From the NCBI GenBank assembly GCA_013695765.1, contig JACCZW010000162.1:1-59289 (forward strand): a stretch of DNA of 59,289 bases, written 5' to 3'. A program made the translations under genes and the position numbers. Below, in pieces: positions 21,446 through 30,442 of this stretch (positions within the stretch are counted from its first letter, which is position 1; each line of letters opens with the position of its first letter). This stretch comes from Gammaproteobacteria bacterium. Lineage in GTDB: Bacteria; Pseudomonadota; Gammaproteobacteria; JACCYU01. A model generated the notes under the pieces. It was not told the DNA's origin. It worked only from the letters and a program-made list of their open reading frames with translations, and ran no database searches.

Positions 21446-22207
21446 ATGCATCACTACGTTGAGCTGGTCTGGTACAAAGCCTGCGCGGATCTGCGCGCCG
21501 AAGCCGCGCGGTTTTATCTGGGCGTGTTGTGGTGGGTGCTGGAGCCGGTGCTTTACATGGCAGTTTTTTATCTGGTGTTCAGTGTGGTGCTGGAAAGGGG
21601 CGGCGAAGGCTTCGTATCGTTCCTGTTGTGCGGCATGATGATCTGGCGCTGGTTCGGTAGTTCGGTCATGCGTTGCGCCAACGCCATTCCGGCGAATGCC
21701 CGGCTGATGTTGCAGGTTTATCTGCCGAAGTATCTGTTCCCCGCCATCGTGCTGGTGACCAACACGCTCAGATTTTTGATCGTGTTCACACTGTTCCTTA
21801 TCTATCTCGTCCTCGTGGAGCAAACGCTGAGCACGACGTGGCTGGCCCTGCCGGTGCTGATGGTGATTCAGTTTCTGCTGATCGCGGCGTGCGCCTCGCT
21901 GCTGGCCGCCGTTGTGCCGTTTATGCCCGATCTTAGAATTCTCGTCGAAAATGGGCTGACTCTGATGCTTTTCATGTCGGGCATCTTCTATGACGTCTCC
22001 GAGTTTCCCGCCGACGTGCGCGCTTATTTCTATCTGAATCCGATGGTCACGGTGATCGAGAGTTACCGCGCGGTGCTGCTTGAGGGCGCCTGGCCGGACT
22101 GGTCAGCGCTGGCCATCGTATTGCTGATCTCGCTGCTTGGTCTTGCCGCGGCTGTTTATCTGCTGACCCGCTTTGACCGGCGCTACGCCAAGCTGGCTAT
22201 CTCGTGA
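21446..22207 (+). CDS. Polysaccharide ABC exporter permease (Wzm/KpsM type)
   Basis: Protein of 253 residues with six hydrophobic segments. It begins with a short amphipathic segment (MHHYVELVWYKACADLRAEA) and then LGVLWWVLEPVLYMAVFYLV, typical of ABC-2 permeases for O-antigen or capsule export. The C-terminal half has FMSGIFYDVSEFPADVRAYF and NPMVTVIESYRAVLL. It pairs with the ATPase that overlaps its end by GTGA. Together they would flip the finished lipid-linked polymer, so this is an ABC-dependent rather than Wzy-dependent locus. Confidence 0.92.
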   Translation: MHHYVELVWYKACADLRAEAARFYLGVLWWVLEPVLYMAVFYLVFSVVLERGGEGFVSFLLCGMMIWRWFGSSVMRCANAIPANARLMLQVYLPKYLFPAIVLVTNTLRFLIVFTLFLIYLVLVEQTLSTTWLALPVLMVIQFLLIAACASLLAAVVPFMPDLRILVENGLTLMLFMSGIFYDVSEFPADVRAYFYLNPMVTVIESYRAVLLEGAWPDWSALAIVLLISLLGLAAAVYLLTRFDRRYAKLAIS

Positions 22208-22965
22208 ACGGCGCTCCCGCCGATCCCAAAACCGTGCTGCGGTTACGAAACGTCGGCGTTTCCTATCAGCGTCGTAGCGGCCTGTTCAGCCACAAACCGT
22301 TCTGGGCGTTGCGCGATATTTCATTCGATCTGCACCGCGGTGAGAGCCTCGGCGTCATCGGCGGCAACGGCGCGGGCAAGAGCACGCTGCTGAAGGTCAT
22401 CACGGGCATCATCGACCCGGACCGCGGGCATGTAGAGCGGGGTGATCTGCACGCGGCGATGCTGTCGTTGCGCATCGGCTTCCTCCCGAATCTTACGGGG
22501 CGTCAGAACGCGATCCTAAGCGGCATGCTGATGGGTATCCGGCGTCGCGAAGTGGTACGCAACATGGACGAGATCATCGCTTTTTCCGGTCTTGAGGATT
22601 TCATCGACCAGCACCTGAACATCTATTCCGCGGGCATGAAGGCGCGGCTGGGTTTCGCGGTGGCGTTTCTTTCCGACCCGGACATTCTGCTTGTGGACGA
22701 GGCGCTGGGCGTGGGAGACGCGGATTTCAAGCGAAAATCGAGCGCACTGCTGCGCGAAAAGATCAAGTCCGACAAGACTGTGGTGATCGTGTCGCATGCG
22801 ACCGCGCAGATCCGCGCGCTGTGCGACCGCGTGGTGTGGATCGAAAAAGGTATCACGAAAATGGTCGGCAGCGTGGACGAGGTGCTGAGTCAATATGGCG
22901 ACGATGAAATGGCGGCGCCGCGCCGGCCACGCGCACGCCGGGCTAGAAAGCGGCGTCCAGCCTGA
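22204..22965 (+). CDS. Polysaccharide ABC exporter ATPase (Wzt/KpsT type, short form)
   Basis: Protein of 253 residues starting at GTG. Walker A GGNGAGKSTLLKVITG, signature YSAGMKARLGFAV and Walker B ILLVDEALGVGDADF are intact. It ends in a basic tail (RRPRARRARKRRPA) and lacks the extra C-terminal carbohydrate-binding domain (about 150-200 residues) found in Wzt proteins that recognise a capped chain. Export is therefore probably not gated by a terminal modification, although a trans-acting domain elsewhere cannot be excluded. Confidence 0.93.
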   Translation: MNGAPADPKTVLRLRNVGVSYQRRSGLFSHKPFWALRDISFDLHRGESLGVIGGNGAGKSTLLKVITGIIDPDRGHVERGDLHAAMLSLRIGFLPNLTGRQNAILSGMLMGIRRREVVRNMDEIIAFSGLEDFIDQHLNIYSAGMKARLGFAVAFLSDPDILLVDEALGVGDADFKRKSSALLREKIKSDKTVVIVSHATAQIRALCDRVVWIEKGITKMVGSVDEVLSQYGDDEMAAPRRPRARRARKRRPA

Positions 22966-22985
22966 CCGCACACGGACGCACACCG

Positions 22986-25900
22986 ATGCAAATCATCGTC
23001 ATCCTGGGCATGCACAGAAGCGGCACCTCCGCCGTGGCGCGGGTGTGCAATCTGCTGGGTGCGGCGGTCGGCGAACAGTTGATGCCGCCCAGCGAAGGCA
23101 ATAACCCCGCCGGCTTCTGGGAACTTGACGAGGTTCGGGTTATTCATGACGAACTGCTGCAGGCGCTTGGGTCGTCCTGGGATGCGACCGCACCGCTGCC
23201 GGCTGATTGGTGGCGGAACGCCGCTGTCTGCGAATTCAAGGATCGCTTGATCCACGTGGTGCGGGAAGAATTTGCGGACGCGGCGCTTGCGTGTCTCAAA
23301 GATCCCAGAATGTGCCGGCTCATGCCGCTGTGGAAAGACATATTCGACGAGATAAAGTGGGAGCCACACTATCTGCTCGCGGTACGTAATCCGCTGGACG
23401 TGGCTGGCTCGTTAAACGCCAGGGATGGGTTGCATCATTGTCAATCCCATCTGCTGTGGTTGCGGCACGTGCTCGAAGCCGAACGATGGACGCGTGGTCA
23501 GCCTCGCGCGTACGTCAGCTATGAAGAGTTGATGGCGGACTGGCGCGCGACGATGACGCCGGCCTGGCGGCAGCTCGGACTGGATGAATTAAGTGTGGAA
23601 CCTTCAGCGGCACGCGAAATCGACGCGTTCCTGCAAACGGACCTGCGGCATCATACGAGCAGCCATGACGATCTGGAAAACGACGAACGCCTTACACTGA
23701 TCCGGCGGGTTTACGACGATTACGCAGCGACGGTAAGTGACGATCAGTCGCAAGGGTCAACGGCTTTGTCCGAACTGGAAAAAACGCTCACCGAAGCGTC
23801 ATTTTTGTTCGAACCAGTCATCGACGACGAACGCAGGCAAAAAACCACACTCGTAACGCAAAAGACCGCACTCGCAACCGAATTGCGCTCGGTCAATCTC
23901 CGCATAAACGCCGCCACCGGGGAGATCAACCAGCTCCGACACGAACTGGCGAACGTCACTCAGCAGTCGACCAGCCGGCTGGCGGAGATCAACCAGCTTA
24001 GGCATGAACTGGCGGACGTCACACAGCAGGCTGCGAGCCGGCTGGCGGAGACTAAGGATCTGCGAAAAGTCATCACGCTGCACGAGAGGAAACTTGCGGA
24101 GCAGGGTGACGCCCTTCAGGAGCAGGCTTCCACGATCACATCGCTGGCCGCTGCGATCACGGCGCTGCAGTCGTCGACAAGCTGGCGCGTAACGGCTCCA
24201 CTGCGAGGCGTCAAAATGGGCGTGCAAAGCGGGGCCGCCGCGTTGCGCGGCCCGCTAGCGAGCAGTCTGCGCTGGCTGTTTGATCGATTGCCGATGACGT
24301 ACAACAACAAGCTGCGTTTGAAGGCGCACGCGCTTGCCTTGAGTCCCAGAGTCGGCAAATTCCTAAAGGGTGCTGCCTCCTCGGCGTCCAACAAAAAGTA
24401 TCTCGATTGGATAAAGACCAACGATACGCTTGACGATGTTGATCGCGCCGCGATCAGACGGCACATCGCGGCGCTTGGGAGAAAGCCGCTGATCTCGGTG
24501 ATTATGCCGGTGTTCAATCCGCCGGAGCGGTTCCTGCGTGGTGCCATACAGTCGGTCCTGGATCAGCTCTACGATCGCTGGGAGCTGTGTATTGCCGACG
24601 ACCGTTCGACCCAACCATACGTTGCTGAAATGCTGCGCGAATACGAGGGCAGGGACGCGCGGATCAAGGCCGTATTTCGCGATCAAAATGGCAATATCTC
24701 CGCTTGCAGCAACAGCGCGATAGCGCTCGCCACGGGTGATTATGTCGCGCTTCTGGATCACGATGACGCTCTGGCTGAACATGCCCTGTACATGATCGCC
24801 GTCGCGATCAACGAGCACCCGAGCGCTAATATCATCTACTCCGATGAAGACAAGATCGACGAACACGATCAGCGCAACACGCCGTATTTCAAGACGGACT
24901 GGAATCCAGACCTGTTCTACGGACAGAACATTATCAACCATCTGGGCGTCTATCGAGCCTCCGTCGTCAGGGAGATCTCCGGCTTCCGCTTAGGCTTCGA
25001 GGGCAGTCAGGACTATGATCTTGCCCTGCGCATAATCGAGCGGACGGCCCCGCGGGATATCGTGCACATTCCCAATATCCTGTACCACTGGAGAATAACT
25101 TCGTCGGCCGTTTCGTTTTCCCAGCGCCATCTGGCGTGGGCGGGTGCGGCGGCCCGCGGTGCAATCAGAGAACATTTTGCCCGGCTTGGCATCGATGCGG
25201 AGGTGGATTCCGCGCCAGACTCCCCTCACTACCAGCGTGTACGGCGGCCCGTCCCACAGCCCGCACCCCTGGTGTCCTTGATCATACCGACCAGGGATAA
25301 AGTCGATCTACTGCAGCAATGCATCGACAGCATCCTGTTCAAGACCGCGTATTCGCCGCTGGAGGTGATCATCGTCGATAATGGGAGCGTTGAGCCGGAA
25401 ACGCATGCCTACCTTACGAGCGTGTCGGCGGACAGCAGAGTTCAAATCATCAAATACGATCAGGTATTCAATTACTCGGCGATAAACAACTTCGCCATAC
25501 GCCAGGCCAGAGGCGACGTTATCGGGCTGATCAACAATGATATTGTTGTCATCAACGAGGATTGGCTGACTGAAATGGTGAGCCACGCCGTGAGACCCGA
25601 AGTCGGCGCCGTGGGCGCGATGTTGTACTACCCGGATGACACCGTTCAACACGCGGGCGTCGTCATGGGAATCGGCGGCGTCGCCGGTCACTCTCACAAA
25701 CACGTTCCGCGCGGGCACCACGGATACTTCGACAGGCTGACTCTCGTTCAGAACGTGAGCGCCGTCACCGGCGCCTGTCTGCTTATGCGGCGCGAAATAA
25801 TGGATCGGTGCCGCGGGCTGGACGAAGAAAACCTCAAGATTGCGTTCAACGACGTCGATTTGTGCCTGCGGATACGCGCGCTGGGCTATCGGATTGTATG

Positions 25901-26189
25901 GACGCCGCACGCGGAGCTTTACCACCTGGAGTCGGCCTCACGCGGCACCGACATGGCGCCGGAAAAGTTTGAGCGGTTCGCGCGAGAAGTACGATGGATG
26001 AAAAATCGCTGGGGGGACGTGTTGCTGGAAGACCCCTACTACAGCCCCAACCTGACGCTTGACAGGGAAGATTTCTCTCTGGCCCGCGAGATGCGCGCGA
26101 GCAAACCCTGGATTGACTTTTTGACGGAGACGATCTCATCCGCCGAAGAGCATCATGCGGCGGCGCTGGAAGGAAAACAAAACGGATGA
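22986..26189 (+). CDS. Sulfotransferase - coiled coil - double GT2 fusion
   Basis: Protein of 1067 residues with four parts. Residues 1-250 form a sulfotransferase-like domain: P-loop IVILGMHRSGTSAVARV and the 3'-phosphate site AVRNPLDVAGSLN. Residues about 265-400 form a coiled coil with a 21-residue repeat. Residues about 500-740 form a GT2 domain starting PLISVIMPVFNPPERF, with LLDHDDA as metal site. Residues about 760-1040 form a second GT2 starting PLVSLIIPTRDKVDLL, with NNDIVV and HAGVVMGIGGVAGHSHKH, as in rhamnosyltransferase-like enzymes. The sulfation role is inference from the PAPS-type P-loop. It overlaps the next gene by ATGA. Confidence 0.85.
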   Translation: MQIIVILGMHRSGTSAVARVCNLLGAAVGEQLMPPSEGNNPAGFWELDEVRVIHDELLQALGSSWDATAPLPADWWRNAAVCEFKDRLIHVVREEFADAALACLKDPRMCRLMPLWKDIFDEIKWEPHYLLAVRNPLDVAGSLNARDGLHHCQSHLLWLRHVLEAERWTRGQPRAYVSYEELMADWRATMTPAWRQLGLDELSVEPSAAREIDAFLQTDLRHHTSSHDDLENDERLTLIRRVYDDYAATVSDDQSQGSTALSELEKTLTEASFLFEPVIDDERRQKTTLVTQKTALATELRSVNLRINAATGEINQLRHELANVTQQSTSRLAEINQLRHELADVTQQAASRLAETKDLRKVITLHERKLAEQGDALQEQASTITSLAAAITALQSSTSWRVTAPLRGVKMGVQSGAAALRGPLASSLRWLFDRLPMTYNNKLRLKAHALALSPRVGKFLKGAASSASNKKYLDWIKTNDTLDDVDRAAIRRHIAALGRKPLISVIMPVFNPPERFLRGAIQSVLDQLYDRWELCIADDRSTQPYVAEMLREYEGRDARIKAVFRDQNGNISACSNSAIALATGDYVALLDHDDALAEHALYMIAVAINEHPSANIIYSDEDKIDEHDQRNTPYFKTDWNPDLFYGQNIINHLGVYRASVVREISGFRLGFEGSQDYDLALRIIERTAPRDIVHIPNILYHWRITSSAVSFSQRHLAWAGAAARGAIREHFARLGIDAEVDSAPDSPHYQRVRRPVPQPAPLVSLIIPTRDKVDLLQQCIDSILFKTAYSPLEVIIVDNGSVEPETHAYLTSVSADSRVQIIKYDQVFNYSAINNFAIRQARGDVIGLINNDIVVINEDWLTEMVSHAVRPEVGAVGAMLYYPDDTVQHAGVVMGIGGVAGHSHKHVPRGHHGYFDRLTLVQNVSAVTGACLLMRREIMDRCRGLDEENLKIAFNDVDLCLRIRALGYRIVWTPHAELYHLESASRGTDMAPEKFERFAREVRWMKNRWGDVLLEDPYYSPNLTLDREDFSLAREMRASKPWIDFLTETISSAEEHHAAALEGKQNG
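23922..24062 (+). repeat. 63-base in-frame tandem repeat encoding coiled coil
   Basis: About 2.2 copies of a 63-base unit start at 23922, 23985 and 24048 inside the fusion gene. Each encodes 21 residues (EINQLRHELA, then VTQQ and SRLA), exactly three heptads. The copies differ at several bases, so the duplication is not brand new, but slippage could change the rod length by three heptads at a time. Confidence 0.8.
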
Positions 26190-27004
26190 ATATTCTGGTT
26201 ATCGGCAAGGGCAAGACCGGCACCACGATTATCTCGAAATCGATCCAGCTCTCCATGCCGGATTCGATTTATTATCTGGAACCAAAGAAGATCGGTCTTT
26301 TCATGAGGCCGGCGCAGCCCGCCCAGGCGTGCGTGGTGAAGATCATCTACGAGCACTGGGATGCGACCCCGAACCTGCGCGAAGCCATTATGCATAACGA
26401 ACTGCCGCTCAAGTTCAAGCGTATCGTGGCGATCGTGCGCGATTTGCGTGATGAGGCGATCAGTCGACTTTTTTACATCGCGCTCCCGCTGGCGCAACGG
26501 GGTGTGGAACCCCGGCTTATGGATGCGTGGCTGGATGTGCTGAAAGAAAAGGAGCGGGATCCGCATGTCATCTCTTTTCTGGGCATGATCGAGAAACTGA
26601 ACGACATCTTTGGAACGAAGGTGGCGCCACGTCCGCCTGTGGATCTGCGTTACCTGCGATTTCTCGACAAGCATGCGCAAAGGATCTACGTCATCAAGTA
26701 TGAGGATTTTATCGAGGACCGGCTCGATAATCTGGAATCGTATCTGGGTTTCGAGGTGTCGGATGATCGCCATGTAGGCGAATATCACTGGACGCGTCGA
26801 ACCGCTGCCTATAATAACTGGAAGCGGTTTTTTACGCCGGGCGACATCGAACAATTGCGTGATCTTTACGATCCGCTGCTCATCCGGCACGGCTACACGG
26901 ACTGGGCGCTGGACCCTGACCCGGTGCTGAAACCGGACGAATGTTCCGGCTATGTGCGGCGCATCGTCGCTGGCGTGCACGCCGCCGCCGCGGCGCCCGG
27001 ATAG
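26186..27004 (+). CDS. Sulfotransferase-like protein
   Basis: Protein of 272 residues. The N-terminal P-loop ILVIGKGKTGTTIISKSI and the later IVAIVRDLRDEAISRLFY (3'-phosphate site) give the two PAPS-contact motifs of cytosolic-type sulfotransferases. YVIKYEDFIED matches the downstream family motif. No signal peptide, so it acts in the cytoplasm on nucleotide- or lipid-linked sugars. It is coupled by ATGA to the large fusion. The acceptor is unknown, and some proteins of this fold in polysaccharide clusters are unproven as sulfotransferases. Confidence 0.75.
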   Translation: MNILVIGKGKTGTTIISKSIQLSMPDSIYYLEPKKIGLFMRPAQPAQACVVKIIYEHWDATPNLREAIMHNELPLKFKRIVAIVRDLRDEAISRLFYIALPLAQRGVEPRLMDAWLDVLKEKERDPHVISFLGMIEKLNDIFGTKVAPRPPVDLRYLRFLDKHAQRIYVIKYEDFIEDRLDNLESYLGFEVSDDRHVGEYHWTRRTAAYNNWKRFFTPGDIEQLRDLYDPLLIRHGYTDWALDPDPVLKPDECSGYVRRIVAGVHAAAAAPG

Positions 27005-27073
27005 ACGCTGCGCCGCGATTCTTAAGGACATTAATCGCATGATTTTGCTTTTCGATTCGACTGGAGGCTAAAA

Positions 27074-27880
27074 GTGTGGAACAGGATTCGCCAGCGTCTG
27101 TTCGCGGGTAATATCGCGCGGACTGATCAACAGACCACCGACACGACGCCCCGGGCCAGCTTGTCGCAGGGTGACGCGGCCCGTGACGACGATGCGCGGG
27201 CAGACGCGATCGCGCGCGAATTTGAACAGCGCAAGCCGTGGGTTACGCGCTTCTGGATAGACGGCGTGGCTTATGGCGGCGCTTTTGATGCCATGAACGA
27301 TGTGCGTCTGGAGCAGTTTCGCGCGCGATTCCCCGAGGTCAAAACCATTCTTGAACTCGGCGCACTGGAAGGCGGCCATAGTTTCGGGCTGGCCGCGGCC
27401 CCGCGGGTCACGCGTATCGTGGGTCTGGAGGGGCGGGCGTCCAATATCGAGCGCGCGCGTCTGGTTCAAAAGCTGCTTGGCGTCGGCAAGGTTGAGTTTC
27501 ACGAGGTCAATCTCGAGCAAACGGACCTGGCCGACTGGGGCCGGTTCGACGCGGTTTTCTGCTCCGGCCTTTTGTATCACCTGCCCGAGCCGTGGAAGCT
27601 CCTGGACCTGTGCGCAAAGGTCAGCCCCGGATTTTTTATGTGGACGCATTACGCCGCCGGTGACGGCAATGTGGAGGTCAACGGCTATCGCGGCAAGTGG
27701 TACCGGGAAAGCGGTCTCGGCGATCCATTGAGCGGCATGTCGCAGGAATCCTTCTGGCCAACTTTGCCGGCACTGAAACGTATGCTGCGGCAGAGCGGAT
27801 ACAACGAGGTTCATATCATTCACGACGACGCGAACCACCCGCACGGCCCGGCCGTGACGCTGGCGGCAACGGCCGTTTAA
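27074..27880 (+). CDS. SAM-dependent methyltransferase (class I)
   Basis: Protein of 268 residues from GTG (MWNRIRQRLFAGN). A Rossmann SAM site is visible at ILELGALEGGHSFGLA (motif I), VGLEGRASNIERAR (acidic loop) and FDAVFCSGLLYHLPEPW (motif IV). The C-terminal part MSQESFWPTLPALKRML resembles sugar or lipid methyltransferases in O-antigen loci. It is probably an O-methyltransferase acting on the polysaccharide. It lies between sulfotransferase genes, 69 bases after the previous gene. Confidence 0.8.
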   Translation: MWNRIRQRLFAGNIARTDQQTTDTTPRASLSQGDAARDDDARADAIAREFEQRKPWVTRFWIDGVAYGGAFDAMNDVRLEQFRARFPEVKTILELGALEGGHSFGLAAAPRVTRIVGLEGRASNIERARLVQKLLGVGKVEFHEVNLEQTDLADWGRFDAVFCSGLLYHLPEPWKLLDLCAKVSPGFFMWTHYAAGDGNVEVNGYRGKWYRESGLGDPLSGMSQESFWPTLPALKRMLRQSGYNEVHIIHDDANHPHGPAVTLAATAV

Positions 27881-27965
27881 ACGATTACGATCGGGTTACA
27901 TCGCAAACGGCCTGAAAAGAGCCCGACGGATCGAGTTTCGGCCACGTGCGTTGCAGAGGTAATAC

Positions 27966-28754
27966 ATGGATCTTCAAGCCCTTATTGTCGCGGCGCGTCC
28001 GCGCCCCATCGTCGATTCGCGGAACAAGCTATTGTTGGTCTGGAGTGCGAAGTCCGGCTGCACATTCGCCGTCAAATGGCTGTTTACGCAAATGGGTGTG
28101 CCGGAGGCCTGCGCAAGGCCGCATAAGTATCGTGCCGAGCTGTATAAGAGTGAGCAGCAAAAGGCTGCGGTAACGGATTTCGCCAAAGCGCCAGGCTCGT
28201 ATCGCACCGTCAAATTCATCCGGGATCCCTTCAAGCGCGCTGTGAGCTCTTACATACACGCCGCCCGCATTGGCTACGACGATGCCGCGATCAGCACGTT
28301 CCTCGGGCGCGAGGTGGATGCGACCAGCCGCTTTTCCTTTAGAGAGTTTCTGCGCTATCTCGAAAGCATCGATCTGACACGTTGCAATATTCATCATCAA
28401 TCGCAGGCGCACGCGCTGGAACGCCGATACATGCTGGCGTCGATGTTTCTGGTCAACCTGGACCATTCCATGCAAACGCTGCCTGAGCTCGAGTCGTACC
28501 TGGGGCTGGAGCAAAGCGATCCGCGGCGGTTCAGAGAATCGGCGCACCACACCCGCAGGCCGCAAGATGCGGACGGTGGTTTTAACGGCGACAAGGTTTT
28601 CGACATTTACAATGTAGCCGTCGCCGAGATGCCTGAATATCACAGCTTCTATGACGCGGAATTAACAGACAGCGTTGCCAGTTTGTATGCGGAAGATTTC
28701 GTGCGCTACGGCTTCAGTCCGTCGCTGGACGACGGGCGTCGTAATCAAGCATGA
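27966..28754 (+). CDS. Sulfotransferase paralogue 1 (Sulfotransfer_2-like)
   Basis: Protein of 262 residues. It shares its architecture with the two genes that follow: PRPIVDSRNKLLLVWSAKSG, then CTFAVKW (PAPS P-loop region), KFIRDPFKRAVSSYIHA (3'-phosphate site), FREFLRYLESIDL and a C-terminal FYDAEL...LYAEDFVRYGF. Most diverged of the three. Cytoplasmic, no signal peptide. It ends in an ATGA overlap with paralogue 2. A unique polysaccharide acceptor for each paralogue is inference. Confidence 0.82.
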   Translation: MDLQALIVAARPRPIVDSRNKLLLVWSAKSGCTFAVKWLFTQMGVPEACARPHKYRAELYKSEQQKAAVTDFAKAPGSYRTVKFIRDPFKRAVSSYIHAARIGYDDAAISTFLGREVDATSRFSFREFLRYLESIDLTRCNIHHQSQAHALERRYMLASMFLVNLDHSMQTLPELESYLGLEQSDPRRFRESAHHTRRPQDADGGFNGDKVFDIYNVAVAEMPEYHSFYDAELTDSVASLYAEDFVRYGFSPSLDDGRRNQA

Positions 28755-29566
28755 GCTTTCGCATGCGATTCGATTTTAAGCGATCCCCGCTTCACAAGTT
28801 GATAGTGGCGCCGCCGGAGCCGATCGTGGATTCTCGACACAAGGTCGTGCTTCTCTGGAGCGCCAAGGCGGGCTGTACATTCGCCGTAAAATGGATGCTC
28901 GGTCACATGGGGCTGCTACAGGAGGCGCTGGCGCATCATCGCTGGATTCATAATTACCGCGCCCATAAGCTTTACAAAAGCGCCGCGCATAAGGCGTCAA
29001 TTCAGGACTTCGTCGACGAGCCCGCCGCTTACCGCGCTGTCAAGATCGTCAGGAATCCATTCAAGCGCGCCTTGAGTTCTTATATCCATGCTTCACAGTG
29101 TGGTTACGAAGACGTACATATGGCGAGGTTTCTTAAGCGAGCCGTCGATGCGGACAACCGGTATTCGTTCCGGGAATTTGTTGCCTATCTGGAAACGATC
29201 GACTTGAATGCGTGCAACGTTCACCATCGCTTGCAGACGCATCGCCTGGAGCGGGCTTTCGCGCCGGGAACGCGTTTTGTGATCGACCTCGACCACTCCA
29301 TGATATTGCTGCCCGGACTCGAACGTCTGCTCCGCTTACGGCGATCGAATTTGAGCCGCTACCGGAAATCGCACCATCACACACAGCCGTCCAAGCGTAT
29401 CGCCACCGAGTTCAGCGCAGATTCGCTATTGCGCGTAACGCTGGAGTCCAAGCGGGATCTGCCTGGCTACCGTCACTTCTACGACGCGGACCTCGAGCGC
29501 CGCGTTTATGATTTGTATGCGGAAGATTTTCTGCTCTACGGTTTCTCCACGACTCTCGGCGGTTAA
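28751..29566 (+). CDS. Sulfotransferase paralogue 2
   Basis: Protein of 271 residues, closely related to the next gene. Both carry LLWSAKAGCTFAVKWML, HMGLLQEALAHH and FREFVAYLETIDL. The 3'-phosphate motif is IVRNPFKRALSSYIHA. The start overlaps paralogue 1 by four bases, and three bases separate it from paralogue 3, so all three are co-translated. Tandem duplication is the simplest origin. Confidence 0.82.
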   Translation: MSFRMRFDFKRSPLHKLIVAPPEPIVDSRHKVVLLWSAKAGCTFAVKWMLGHMGLLQEALAHHRWIHNYRAHKLYKSAAHKASIQDFVDEPAAYRAVKIVRNPFKRALSSYIHASQCGYEDVHMARFLKRAVDADNRYSFREFVAYLETIDLNACNVHHRLQTHRLERAFAPGTRFVIDLDHSMILLPGLERLLRLRRSNLSRYRKSHHHTQPSKRIATEFSADSLLRVTLESKRDLPGYRHFYDADLERRVYDLYAEDFLLYGFSTTLGG

Positions 29567-29569
29567 ACG

Positions 29570-30439
29570 ATGATTGATCGAACGCCTCCGCGATTAGATC
29601 GAGATAGCGGGGAGAAGCAGAGAATCATTCGCTGCCTCGCGACGCGCCCTCGACCGATACTCGATTCGCAACACCAGCTGATGCTTCTCTGGAGCGCCAA
29701 GGCGGGTTGTACATTCGCGGTCAAGTGGATGCTCGATCATATGGGGCTTTTGCAGGAGGCGCTGGCGCACCATAAGTGGGTACATAATTTTCGTGTCGCA
29801 AAGCTTTACGCGGGACTTGCTCACAAAGCATCCGTGCGCGACTTTCTCAATTCGTTCGAGGGATACCGGGTAATTAAAATTGCCCGGAACCCACATAAGC
29901 GGGCCGTCAGCTCTTACATTCACGCCGCTTGTTGCGGTTACGAGGACGCCAGAGTATCCGATTTTTTAGGTCGGCCCGTCGGAAAACACAGCGGGTTTTC
30001 CTTCAGGGAATTCGTTGCATATCTCGAAACCATCGACCTAGGCAACTGCAACGTTCATCATCGCATGCAGGTGCATCCGCTCGAGCGTTATTTTGTGCCG
30101 GGCTCCCGTTTCATAATCGATCTGGATCAATCCATGGCTTTGCTCCCGAAGCTGGAATACCTGCTCGGCTTGCCGCGGACCGATCCAGCAGATTACCGCG
30201 AATCATCCCACCATACGCGTACATCGTCGTATGCCAACGAGAAGTTCAGCGGCGATACGGTATATGATTTCGCGGACAAAAAAAGCGCGGTGATTCCAGG
30301 TTATCGCGCGTTTTATGACGCGGAGCTCGAAGAGCGGGTCGGGGCACTCTACGCGGAGGATTTTTATCGATACGCCTTCCCGACCTCTCTAAAGGAGCAC
30401 CTCGCGCGCGAAGACGCGTATGCACAACCGGGCTTATAG
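29570..30439 (+). CDS. Sulfotransferase paralogue 3
   Basis: Protein of 289 residues. It shares LLWSAKAGCTFAVKWML and HMGLLQEALAHH with paralogue 2, and the 3'-phosphate motif IARNPHKRAVSSYIHA, in which His replaces the Phe of the other two. It has a longer N-terminus (MIDRTPPRLDRDSGEKQR) and C-terminus than its siblings. It lies three bases before the methyltransferase-GT2 fusion gene. Divergence at the acceptor side between shared motifs suggests different acceptors or positions. Confidence 0.82.
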   Translation: MIDRTPPRLDRDSGEKQRIIRCLATRPRPILDSQHQLMLLWSAKAGCTFAVKWMLDHMGLLQEALAHHKWVHNFRVAKLYAGLAHKASVRDFLNSFEGYRVIKIARNPHKRAVSSYIHAACCGYEDARVSDFLGRPVGKHSGFSFREFVAYLETIDLGNCNVHHRMQVHPLERYFVPGSRFIIDLDQSMALLPKLEYLLGLPRTDPADYRESSHHTRTSSYANEKFSGDTVYDFADKKSAVIPGYRAFYDAELEERVGALYAEDFYRYAFPTSLKEHLAREDAYAQPGL

Positions 30440-30442
30440 CGC

